From positions 10,913,557-10,977,556 of the forward strand of contig NC_092320.1 of the NCBI RefSeq assembly GCF_036785885.1: a DNA stretch of 64,000 nt. The letters are read 5' to 3'. A model generated the notes under the pieces. It was not told the DNA's origin. It was given only the letters and a program-made list of their open reading frames with translations, and did not search any database. The position numbers and the translations under genes were made by a program. This DNA comes from Coffea arabica. Its lineage: Eukaryota > Streptophyta > Magnoliopsida > Gentianales > Rubiaceae. Below, piece by piece: positions 49,742 through 60,206 of the stretch; position 1 is the stretch's first letter, and the number at the start of each line of letters is the position of its first letter.

Positions 49742-51197
49742 AAGAGGTTTGACTCAACAGGTTTTGCTGATTGGTTTCTGTACTGAACACTTCAAAGGGC
49801 TGTTACCAGAGACTGATACAACGCTCCTTAAGGGTGAATGGCTTAAAGATTTGTTTGAAGTTCATTTAGCCAACATTTCAAGTGCAAACTGGATCAGTGA
49901 TGACTTGCGCTCCTCAAGTTCAGCTAAATTTGGCAGCTCATCGCACGGTTCTGAAGCATACTCTTCACCACACAATGCTTACACATTACATTAATTACAC
50001 ATCCTGCAGCGGATGACTTTTGGTAATTGATATGTAAGTTGCTGACTTCCATGTACCAAGTACAGACACTTGCATGAATTGGGAAAATGGAAAACTCATA
50101 GTACAACTTATTTTACTATCGCTGCTGGATGCAGAATATGCAATTGATTGATACTACAACCGTTCCTGAATTTCGTTCTTCGAGTAAATTCCATCTTCTT
50201 AACTTGTTATGTTTGTATCACGCAAGAGAACTCGTTCAGGAACACTTAAAATCTGCTGCTTGGAGCTCATAAAATTTTACTTGAAACAATTTGTAGAACA
50301 ATTTTTCTTTGTTATTAGCTTTTCTTATTTTTTTTCCCTTAAAAGGTAAAAGCATGAGGATATTTTGGTCGTTTAGAAAAATCATTCTGCTCTCTCCATC
50401 TGCCGTGAATGAAAAGCGGTTGTTTATAATTTGGTCATGCATCGGGGGTTGATTGGTAATATAAGATAAACTTTAGAGGAGGAAAATGCAGTCAACCGTA
50501 CCTTCAAATTGCTATTGGACTAAACTAATCGCTTTGGCAAATTTTAAGCCTGGTTTACAAAATTTAGGCAAGAAAAGAAGGAAGATTAAGTACAAGTTGG
50601 GCAACAAAAGAAGAGAACTGGTTAGGTCCTCCTGTGCTACGTTTGAGTGCGAAAGGATGAAAGAAGATTACCAATGTTATATTATATGTGACTTTTACAA
50701 GTTCGTCCTTCTATATAAGTATTTTAATGTGTATTTGATGGGCAAAAGGGACATTGCAAATGGTGCTAAGGGTGCAAAATCAGAATAGTTGAGAACATTA
50801 GGGGCGCAAAAGGAAAACAAGAAAGGCCTAGCATGAAGAAGAGCACAGCGTGCATATTAAAATCAAATGTACTCCTTCAATCCCGAATTCATTTACGACA
50901 ACATCACATTTAATTTCATTTCCAGAACAGGCAGATTTCGGCACGAGAGTTTCAGATTTGACAACAAGAGGAAATACGAGAAAAGCCATCATTAGGACAG
51001 CTGAAATACCACCGGAGACTGAACTGCGGATAACTACTCCACTAAATCATTCTCATTATTTAGAGACTTCAATCCTGACCTTAAACGAAAGTACTTGAAC
51101 TGCAAAACAGATGAGCAACATAAAATGGATCACAGCTTTGTGAAAGAACGAACTAATTGACTGACTCCAAATTCCGTCTGAACAACTTCACGGTAAT
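49742..51197. other. Intergenic stretch between convergent genes
   Basis: Holds the 3' UTRs of the plus-strand O-fucosyltransferase gene and the minus-strand germin-like gene. A 100-codon plus-strand frame at 50486-50788 is lysine-rich and has no motif I recognise; I do not call it a gene. No transposon ends seen. Confidence 0.5.
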
Positions 51198-51821
51198 CTA
51201 ATTGGTGCCACCAAGGATTGCTTTGAGCTTCTTGATTTGTGGAATGTCAAGGAAAGTGGTTTTGGCAACAATTTCAGTTGGCAAATCATTCTTGAAGAAT
51301 GCAAAGTCAGTGACTTGAAGACCGGGGTTAGGACTACTAAAGCTAACAAAAGCTAGAGCAGGACTCTTCCCGGAATTAAACTGGAAATGCAGCAACCCTC
51401 GTGGGAATGCCATCACATCTCCTTTTACAAGAGTTTTGAAATAGACTTGATTCTCCAATGAAGAAATGAAGCCAGCACAGAGCTGCCCCTGTATGACAAC
51501 AAGGATTTCAGATCCTCCAGGGTGCGTGTGAAATGGGATAACACCACCCACAGCAAAATCCAGACGGGCAATTGAAATGCCAAGACCATTCACACCAGCG
51601 AACGTGGGTGGAAAAGCAGGGGTTACTGCCGCAGAAATGATGTTAGAAGTGTTGCCAGAAGCTGCTAAGCTGAAAATAAAATCATCAACTGTGACGTCAG
51701 CAGTCTTCTTGCAAGAGTAACCTGCAGGTCCAACAGGCAATGAAGGATCCGCTACGCAGAAGTCGAAAGCTTGAGTTGAGGCAACAAGGAGTGAAAAGAA
51801 AAAGAGGGCTTGTATCAACAT
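51198..51821 (-). CDS. Germin-like protein, intronless
   Basis: 207-residue secreted cupin, the usual size for the family. A signal peptide with a hydrophobic core ([13 protein letters not shown]) likely cleaves after TQA at residue 18. Two N-terminal cysteines (22 and 37) form the expected disulfide. Cupin box 1 has the metal ligands His98, His100 and Glu105 ([16 protein letters not shown]), and box 2 gives His145 ([18 protein letters not shown]). Asn57 in NTS is a potential glycosylation site. All four metal-binding residues are present, so manganese binding is expected. Members have oxalate oxidase, superoxide dismutase or no known activity, and sequence alone does not decide. The overall form resembles the ABP19/ABP20 (auxin-binding-protein-like) subgroup. 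A TATA-like TTATAAAT lies about 90 bases upstream of the ATG (near 51910). Confidence 0.93.
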   Translation of the reverse strand: MLIQALFFFSLLVASTQAFDFCVADPSLPVGPAGYSCKKTADVTVDDFIFSLAASGNTSNIISAAVTPAFPPTFAGVNGLGISIARLDFAVGGVIPFHTHPGGSEILVVIQGQLCAGFISSLENQVYFKTLVKGDVMAFPRGLLHFQFNSGKSPALAFVSFSSPNPGLQVTDFAFFKNDLPTEIVAKTTFLDIPQIKKLKAILGGTN

Positions 51822-51879
51822 TTCTGCTAGCTATTGAGTTTAACAAGGGAGGAATGTGGATATGTGATTAAGTGGTGGA

Positions 51880-54872
51880 GAATTGTGATGTTGAGAATGT
51901 ATGCTGAATTTATAAGACTGTGATGGCATGGATATTTCTGGACCATTGGGGATATGCCTTGAAGCATTTCACATGCATGCAAAATTTGACGAATGAAAGG
52001 ACATATTATGGGTTGTCATGCATGTGATTGAGTACGTTCTCAATCGACAAATACAAAGTGTCCCTTTTTGTTTGGAATTGGCTAGGATTGAGAAGCATAT
52101 TCTGTAAAGTGCAAAAAGAATCCAAGGAAAGAAAATGAGCTAGATTGCTGTTTATAAGGTTCCAAATGGGCTAGGAGTTTCTACTCGTGGCATAATTATA
52201 CTAATTTAGTAATTTAACAGCAGTCTTATGGCATAATAGGCTTCCTTATAACAGTGAAATCAAGGAGAATGTAGATTAAGTGGATTTATAGATGGCAGTT
52301 ATTTTATTTCCAACAGTAGAAGTGTCTTCATTTTGGTTTTGGTTTTGGTTTATAGGCTTTAATATAATTAGAAAACTTTGGTAAATTACTTAGGTGACTG
52401 CAATTAGTAGTTCAGGGCACTATCAGTGGTCCTGCAACTTTCATATTATCAGATTATCCACGAATAAGGAACCGTGCACCTAAGAAACGCTACAGAGAAT
52501 GCAATTATGATGATTGTAGTCCTTGCTCCTTACTAGCAAAGGCATTGGGCACTATGTCAGTAGTTGTTACTTTAGTTTGTGATCAATTCATTTGACAGAA
52601 ACAGATTTTTCTCTGTAGTTCTAAGCAAACTGCCCCTTAAATTATCTCTTTTTGCGGTTTTGGACAAAAGATGGTGATAGTTTGGTCAGCTAACACATAC
52701 TTGAAATATATTCTGATTGGAAATTTTTAGTCTCAAGCACATGAGAAAATGTCTTATGAACCAAACAGTACACAGTTTCTATCAAATTTTGAAGGACTCT
52801 CCATCAAAAAGAGATTTTAAAGATGAAAAAAAATCTTGCAATGTGGTCCATGATCACCCAAGGTAGAAGAAAACATTTGAGAGACAAAAGTGAGTCGCAA
52901 TGTGGTCCATGATCACTCAAGGTAGAAGAAGACATTTGACAGCCAAAAGTGAGTTTTTGCAGGCCCGTCTTGTCATTTCATATTAAGTTAGCCAACAGCC
53001 GTGTATAAATGTATGGATCTGGTAACTTCCCTATCCTTTGCGGCATTGTTGAGGATGATTAGACACACCTAAAGGATAAGGTTTCTGCTTGTAAAATCCT
53101 GTCTGCAGAAGACAAACACTTTTCACCTTAATGGAAGAAAAAGTTGACTACGAACACAGTTCAGTGAATTTTATAACACAGGAGTAAAGTGATGGTTAAG
53201 GAATTATAGCAACATAAGTGCCAGTAGACAATTACTGCAATTTTGAGAATCAGGTTCTTTTCCATGGAAATTGAAGCGATAAGGAATCACCAAAATTACG
53301 AACCAGTGATAAATTACTTTTGCAGTTGAATATTACTTTTACATGGATAAACGTTGGCAGAGAATCATAGGCTTCAGCATCCTTGAAGAATTCAACAAAG
53401 CTTCATGGGTAGAAAGATGGAACACCATAGAGGCCAGGGTATTCTCCTTAAATTAATAATACAAAAGCTCTGATATGCAAGCTAGCATGATAGCTTTGCT
53501 ACATTGGAAGCAAAGGACAAGTTTCATTAAGAATCATCATGACATTGTAGAAAGCAAACAAAAAATCTTTGGCATTGAGGATTTCGAATCATGTGGACGT
53601 GCTATTCCTAAAAGTTTGAACTTCTTTCACGTACTGCCAACATGCTAGATAGACTGGCAAAAGAAAACCCCAAGAAACTGACAATTTCTCATTCGAATTC
53701 TGTCACGCAGACTAGAATACAGAGATCTAACCAGAATGAGCCCCACAAACCGTTCGTGATGATGGATACCAGGTAAATTCTTAATAAGTAGAAATATTGC
53801 TGAGCATTTTTATTTCTTGTTCATTCCATTGCCATAATGTCAGCACATCAGACCTTACCATGAATATAAGGAAGCATCAATTGGATCTAATCCTATTATT
53901 AAAAGTGAACCATTCATCCTCCTTAATGAGATAATGTATAATCTGAAGGTAAAAAGAATAGCATTGCTAAAAAACGCGAGTGAAGATTGCAAGCTATGTC
54001 TATGACAAACCGGGGGGGGGGGTGAGATTTACCAGGATGGAGAAAAAGAACAAGAAAACAAGGATTAGGGTCATTTTCTCATCTTATATATCACCACTTT
54101 ATTCGCCTAGTCTAGGATTAGGGTCTTTCTAAACAGCCCAAATCTTATTCCCACGAGTAAAATCTTTATTGTATGCGCAGCAGAAGAGGCTAACTAAATA
54201 TCACCCAGAATTTAACAAGAGAACCATCTTACGAGAAGTATATACATTTGCATTGCCCTATGCTGCTGAAAAAAATTAGTATGTCTTCATTTTTTTATGT
54301 TTCTATCTGTAAGAATGCATTTTCGCATGGATCAACATTTTGCTTCCAGAATTTGCATGTTTATATGGTAATATCTTGGTTCAATGATGGTATATAATAA
54401 TTCTGTAATATATCCTTTTCTTAACTAGTTAAATTGGTTCTCTCCAGAATAACCCGAATTCTCTTTCGAAATCCTTTTTTTTAGTATGTATTTATAACTG
54501 GTATAATTATAGCATCAATTTGTTATCCATTTCCTTCCTGTTTGTAAAAGAAAAAAAGAAAAGAAAAGAAGCAAGGAATAACGTACCCAGTGAATCTTGG
54601 AACGAAAGCTAATTGCCGTGTAAGGAATTTATCTTCTGAAATCCATCGAGAATTTTGGATTCTAAGGTCCCAGTTGGATTGTAATTTTTTTGGAATTTTT
54701 ATAAAAAGAACTTACTAGAACACGTGATATATGTCAGTCACATAATGAGGTAATTAAAAAAAAATGTATAAACACAATATTCCTAAAATTTTATCACAAA
54801 AATTCACATTCCAAACAAGCCCTAAAATATTCTAGTCAGTAGTTGATGAATGATGTAAAGTACTACCTTACC
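51880..54872. other. Gene-free stretch upstream of the germin-like gene
   Basis: Includes the germin-like gene promoter at its left edge. No gene is supported on either strand. A 59-bp tandem duplication lies at 52838-52955, and a run of nine or more G at about 54012. The rest is unremarkable AT-rich sequence. Confidence 0.5.
52838..52955. repeat. 59-bp tandem duplication
   Basis: Two head-to-tail copies of a unit beginning GCAATGTGGTCCATGATCAC (52838 and 52897), with about five differences. Non-coding. Confidence 0.85.
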
Positions 54873-54875
54873 TAA

Positions 54876-55693
54876 GGGTCTGTTTGGTTGGAAGTAAAAT
54901 ATTTTCCTTGGGAAAATATTTTCCGTGGAAGTAATTTTCCATGAAAATCATTTTCCTTTTATCATTTTCAGGTGTTTGGTTAGTTTATTGAAAATATTTT
55001 CTTACTTCATTTTTCTGGTGTTTGTTTAACTTTTGAAATATTTTCACTTTTATCTCTATCTTTACTTTCTACACATTATAACTATATACTTCTTCCCATG
55101 CAAAATAAGAAAATTTATCTCATTGTTTAACTTTAAAAAATCTTGAAGAAATATATATATATATATATATGAATAAAAAATATTTCCTTAAACAATAAAC
55201 AAATTGCTGGCCATTTAGTGTCAAATATCACTCACACGCAATGCTTATTATGACATATATCTTACACTTTCACTGCTGAAAGTTTCTCTAGAAAAGAATG
55301 TCCCTATTATATATAATTAATTACTAGCATAGGATGAGCAGGATGAGGTTTTTTTTTTTATTTTGAATATATTAGGGGAAGGGTTGGGTTGGGTTGAGTG
55401 GTACGGGGGAAGGAGTGTAAGGAAGAGGTTTTGGGTTCGAGTCCTCCTGTTTACACTAAAAAAAAAAAAGAACATACTACAAGATGTTTTCAGTAAGTTT
55501 GGAACATACTATAGGCGAGATGCATGCATTTCGAAAAACAATTTCAGTAAGTTTGGAAGGGAAGTTGTTTTCCATAAGATGAGTGAAAATATTTTACATA
55601 AGAAAATGTTTTCAGTAACTTTTGTGCAACCAAACACGGGAAATTAGGAAAATATTTTCCTGGAAAACATTTTCACCCGAAACAAACGGACCC
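54876..55693. mobile_element. Tourist-like (PIF/Harbinger) MITE
   Basis: An 818-bp element with ends GGGTCTGTTTGG and, reversed, GGGTCCGTTTGT, flanked by the 3-bp target duplication TAA (54873-54875 and 55694-55696). That TSD and terminal sequence are typical of Tourist MITEs. Long imperfect inverted arms repeat GGAAAATATTTTCC and TGTTTGGTT motifs on both sides, so the element could fold into an extended hairpin. A SINE-like sequence is nested inside its right half. No transposase. Confidence 0.82.
55372..55470 (+). mobile_element. tRNA-derived SINE nested in the MITE
   Basis: A perfect Pol III B box GGTTCGAGTCC (55434-55444) lies 33 bases after an A-box-like TGGGTTGAGTGG (55390-55401). It is followed by CTCCTGTTTACACT and a 12-base A tail (55458-55469). 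The body does not fold as a tRNA. A shorter relative occurs at 60895-60975. Target duplications were not found with certainty. Confidence 0.6.
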
Positions 55694-55696
55694 TAA

Positions 55697-56806
55697 ATTT
55701 GCAAACTTCTAGATTTAAATTTGATTATTACCCAACCTAATTTTATTTACTGAATCTTCAAAAAGGTGCTTTTTGTGTATGAAACCGTAATATGCTGAGA
55801 AGTTCAATATTTTGTGAATTTTGTATACTTATTAAAACTGGCGTGCTTTTGTACTAATTGCTAGTGACATTAATTTGCGAGCAAGGACGAATACTACAAG
55901 GTATTATGACCAATCTCTTCAAATTGACAGTGGCACTGGCAGCATAGCTAGGTATCTTTTTTATGTCGTCGTGCTTAATATTTTTGCTACTTCTTGTTTT
56001 GATAGAAGAAGAAATTATCAGAGATTACTTGTTAATAGTTTGTTATTTGAAGAATTGGATAAATATTAATCCGTTTGTCTTTTTTTTTTTTTTTTTTGTC
56101 ATCAATTTCTACTGATATCTTGCGCCTTTTGTTCAAATCTTTCGCTTTATTTGTTACCGTGTAAATGTATAAAAAAAAAAAAAAAAATTCTAAAGCACTT
56201 TTTCACTAAACTGGGACACAAAGCTCTGTGGATTTACTTAATATACACTGTTAGGAGTTAGCAGAGGAAAATGTTCATAACTACTCCAAGATAAGGTGCA
56301 TCTGCTAGAATAAAGGGCGAGATTATGAATCAAGGACATTCCTCCCTCCAAGATTCATCTTCATTCGTAGTATTGCATGCCATGCAATTCGTGATTTACT
56401 ACGTTGCCTGAAGAACATTACTTAGTTATTAAAGTAGAAGGATAAACAAGATTGCAAAAATCTGCTTCACGCATGTTGAGAGTCATTAATTCGACCCACG
56501 TCTCAACTTCCATTCATACAGCATTAGCTCTCTGTTCTCCGATTCTTGGTTCTACATATATATCATGGTCAATTTCACAAGCAAACAATCCTAATATGCG
56601 CAATAACTAGTATATATATATTCTTGTGCACATGTCATATCTTCAGAATTGAAATTTCTCCGTACTTTTTGAGATTTATGTGATATAAAGTTATCGATCC
56701 TTATGCTTTAGTGGTACCTGAATTGTTTCCTTTGGGAATTGAACCCAAAGGAGTATCAGTTGTGACTGATTAAAATTAGTTTGTTAGATCATTCCAAGTA
56801 GGAGAA
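55697..56806. other. Upstream region of the first GH17 gene
   Basis: No gene. A TATATATATA stretch at 56611-56620, about 190 bases before the first ATG, is the best TATA candidate. One W-box core (TTGACC on the minus strand, 56567-56572) lies upstream of it; single occurrences are common by chance. Poly(T) and poly(A) runs at about 56080 and 56171. Confidence 0.4.
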
Positions 56807-57850
56807 ATGCACAGGATGCATTTGAGGGCTCAAACTATGGCATCCCCAAGAATGTTCCTTGCTGTTGGCATGATGATGATGATGGTCATTATGCATAGCC
56901 CAATGGTGATTGTTGGAGACAAAATAGGCATAGGCGTTTGTTATGGAATGGTAGCCAACAATCTACCTTCTGCTACCGATGTGATTAGCCTTTACAAGAA
57001 ATATAACATCGGCAAACTAAGGCTATTTGATCCAAATCCTGACGCTCTAGAAGCATTGAAGGGCAGTGGAATTGACGTCGCATTAGGCGCAAAGAATGAA
57101 GATATACCGAGCATAGCCACAAGTACTGAGGGAGCAGAATCGTGGTTTACAACAAATGTGCTGCCTTATCTGAGTAACATTACATTTTCATTCATTTCTG
57201 TTGGAAATGAAGCAATCCCAGGAGAGTTTGCCAACGATGTCGCCCCTGCCATGAGTAATCTTCAGGCTGTTCTGAATGACCACAATCTAAATGGTATTAC
57301 CGTGACCACCGCGGTCGCTACGATGGTGTTGGGAGTTTCCTATCAATTCTCACCTGAGACAAAGGGTGCACTGGCAGATGTGTTGAGCTTTCTATCAATC
57401 AAAGGGTCTCCATTGATGGCCAATGTGTACCCTTACTTCGCCTATGCATCGGATCCAGACCAAGTTCGCCTAGATTATGCTCTTTTCACTGCAAAAGATC
57501 CAGTGGTTGTTGATGGAAATCTGAGTTATCATAACTTATTTGATGCTACGGTAGATTCATTTTATTGGGCAATGGAGAAACAGGGTGTAAATAACGTAGG
57601 AGTGGCAGTTTCTGAGAGCGGATGGCCTTCTGCTGGGAATGGAGGTTTCACAACCCCAGAACTTGCATCTACATACAACAGGAACTTTATGCAGCATGTG
57701 TTGAATATGGGTGGCACACCTAAGAGGCCTGGGGCATATATTGAAGGGTTTATCTTTGCCATGTTTAATGAAAATCAAAAGCCTTCTGGTATAGAGCAAA
57801 ATTGGGGACTTTTTTATCCTAACATGCAACCTGTATATGCAGTGTTTTGA
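56807..57850 (+). CDS. Glucan endo-1,3-beta-glucosidase (GH17)
   Basis: 347-codon secreted glucanase hydrolysing beta-1,3-glucans such as callose or fungal wall glucan; the class includes PR-2 defence proteins. The mature start is near GDKIGIGVCYGM (residue 37 on). The acid/base Glu135 is in SVGNEAIPG, and the nucleophile Glu270 is in VAVSESGWPSAG, the GH17 signature. No C-terminal vacuolar extension, carbohydrate-binding X8 domain or GPI signal follows, so secretion to the apoplast is likely. The N-terminus is methionine-rich (GMMMMMVIMH). Three in-frame starts exist: 56807, 56816 and 56837. Comparison with the neighbouring copy, where the aligned upstream ATG is followed at once by a stop, favours 56837 (337 residues) as the ancestral start. 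The usual intron in the signal-peptide region is not needed here, though an upstream leader exon is possible. Confidence 0.92.
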   Translation: MHRMHLRAQTMASPRMFLAVGMMMMMVIMHSPMVIVGDKIGIGVCYGMVANNLPSATDVISLYKKYNIGKLRLFDPNPDALEALKGSGIDVALGAKNEDIPSIATSTEGAESWFTTNVLPYLSNITFSFISVGNEAIPGEFANDVAPAMSNLQAVLNDHNLNGITVTTAVATMVLGVSYQFSPETKGALADVLSFLSIKGSPLMANVYPYFAYASDPDQVRLDYALFTAKDPVVVDGNLSYHNLFDATVDSFYWAMEKQGVNNVGVAVSESGWPSAGNGGFTTPELASTYNRNFMQHVLNMGGTPKRPGAYIEGFIFAMFNENQKPSGIEQNWGLFYPNMQPVYAVF

Positions 57851-58694
57851 CACAATTTGAAATGCCTATCTTGCACTTAGGTCAAAGAGTTCCATACAAA
57901 AAGGAACTGCAAAAAAGAAAGAGTTATTCTGGATATTGGAATGGATGCACAACATTTTTTTTCTTGTTAAATTTGGGTTCAATAATCAACGACTCTATAT
58001 TTTAAATTTCTATTGTATCTTAATTCAAGGCACTAAAAAATGTGAAATTTCACAAGCTCTTTAGTCCATGATACTTCAAGAACAACACATAAAGGATAAC
58101 TGAAACTTGCTCCTTTTTGTGAACTATTTAGTTTTTAAAACTAATTATTGCATTCTTAGGTACATAGTAAAAGCCAGAGTAATCCATGTACTTACCATGC
58201 AACACACAGATTTGATAAAAAAAAAAAACACTGACTTCTCTGAAATACATGCAAAGCTACCTTTCTCGTTGTATATATGAAAAAGGATTTTTTTTTTTTT
58301 TTCTCAACGGATCTGCTGGATGATAGTTGGTACAAGCAATGAATACTGGTACAGAAGGTACCAGGTGTTAAAATGAGTACGTTGGCTATAAATAAATAAA
58401 GTTTAACAACCAATGCTCGTTGGTGTCGTTGAATATATCTTTTATTATGGTACAATAGCTTTCTTGTATAATTGAGAGCTAGCAATAGAACTTTCTATTC
58501 TGCTTCCTCCAACCTATTAATCTTAATGATTTATGCTAACTTCACAAAATTTTTCGTGCTAGTGCATGGCACATACATCTAGTATTCGATAAGATTTGGG
58601 AATCTTGTCACACTAATCTTTTATAGCAAGTAATACGCTTACTGTTTATTTTACAGCCTTTACTTGCATGCGAGGCACAAGTCTTAAATCATAT
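57851..58694. other. 3' flank of the first GH17 gene
   Basis: Presumed 3' UTR followed by AT-rich DNA with short poly(A)/poly(T) runs. No gene, no transposon ends seen. Confidence 0.5.
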
Positions 58695-58697
58695 ATA

Positions 58698-58910
58698 GGG
58701 CTTGTTTTTTATGATTATAAATTTTGATTATAATCCCTTTTTGTGATATTTTTTTATTAATTTTGTATTTTGATTATAAATTTTTTTAATGACCAAAAAA
58801 GATAATATCTATAATCACCCAAAAAAAATGTTTTTACTGATTTTGATTATCTTCATAAGTAATTTTTATAATTAGACTTTAGAAAATTTAAAGCAACTGA
58901 GAACAAGGCC
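58698..58910. mobile_element. 213-bp MITE
   Basis: It begins GGGCTTGTTTTT and ends GAGAACAAGGCC, an imperfect terminal inverted repeat (GG-CTTGTT). The 3 bases ATA flank both sides (58695-58697 and 58911-58913). The interior is AT-rich with repeated ATTTTGATTATAA blocks. It is related to the element at about 42237-42452. Confidence 0.6.
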
Positions 58911-58941
58911 ATAGTTGGTCCCTCTATCCGCCCCCGGTAGT

Positions 58942-59388
58942 AAGGGTGTATTCGAGTCAAGTCGAGTTCAAGTATAGCAATATAATTATACTCGAGCTCG
59001 AGTTTGATCTCGATCGAGTCAGAAAATCTCAACTCGAGCTTGACTCGAGGAAATCCTTAAAAGTTCGAGACTCGATTGGACAAGGTTCGACCTTGAGTCG
59101 GGTCGAGTCTTATCGAGTCAAGTAAACTGATCAATCGAGTTTTTTGATCAATCTTGTAAATTCATTATAAATTGTACCCATAACGGTCATTTTATAATTA
59201 TAATACATATATATTATTTTAATTATACTACTCGATGAGCAGCTCGTCAAGCCCCGAGCTGCAAAAATCCGGGCTTGAACTCGACTTGAATATATACTCG
59301 AATAACTCAAGACTCTGCTCGAATTCGATTTGACCGAGTTCAAGTCAAGTTATTAACCGAGTTGCTCGCAAGCTACATGCATCCCTAG
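58942..59388. mobile_element. hAT-like MITE with exact 8-bp duplication
   Basis: A 447-bp element flanked by an exact 8-bp direct repeat CCGGTAGT (58934-58941 and 59389-59396). Its ends are AAGGGTGTA at the left and, reversed, CTAGGGATGCA at the right, a diverged form of the TAGGGCTGCA termini at 38553-39042. The arms are rich in TCGAGTTCGAG/CTCGAATTCGA motifs around an AT-rich centre (about 59150-59230). No transposase frame. Confidence 0.82.
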
Positions 59389-60206
59389 CCGGTAGTGCTC
59401 TCTTCAACAAACTTATATGTGCTTAAGGAAAATCTAGGCATTGAGGCAATTGATTACAGGTCAGCAAACAAAAGTAAATTACTTGTCCAATTATAACTGA
59501 TAGAAAAAAACAATCAATACCATCGTTTAACTTCATTCTACTCAATTATTTCTATAGTCTCGAGAAGTTAGGAGAAATTTTTTATTTGCCTCTCTGAGCT
59601 AAGCACGCCTATCATGTATTTCAAAACATGACACGTATTCCAAAACATGGAAATAATCGGTACCTAAAGCATTGGTTTTCTTTTAAATTTTTTTTTAACG
59701 CATGATCAGCAACAGGGGCATAAGCCAATCTAATCAAGTCGATTACCTTAATATTTAAATTTATATGATTATTTTAACAATTTTGAAATTATGTTCTAGT
59801 TTAGTTTGTTGATTTATGAAGTTGAATTCTAATGAACTTTTATTGAGTCTAGATCTAGATGAGGTCGAGTTTTAATTTAATTTTGATCAAACCGAGTTTG
59901 AACCAAGTTTGAAACTTTATTTAATAGAAAAATATTATTCAGGCTTGGCTGATGAACTATAAGTTCTCTTAACAAATCTAATTCAATTGGAGTATCAAAT
60001 GACACAGTCGGTTTTTTCCCCTTAACCAGAAAAGATGCTAATTGTTAAAAGATAAAAGCAAAAAAAAAAAAAAAAAGGATTGAAATTCCTACTTCCCCTG
60101 CAGCGGAGGCTGATAACCTGGCGGTGCAGGTTTTTTCATATTTCCGACGAAAAATGTTTGTCGGTCATTGACTCACAATGACCTAAAATGGAGGTTTCAA
60201 ACATGT

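Noticed and set aside
50486-50788. 100-codon lysine-rich plus-strand frame
   Set aside because: Length is within chance for this region and no domain or promoter is visible.
55434-55444. tRNA gene suggested by a perfect B box
   Set aside because: No acceptor stem or anticodon arm can be folded; the A tail and nested position fit a SINE.
57557-57853. Minus-strand frames of 66-98 codons
   Set aside because: Antisense shadows of the GH17 coding region.
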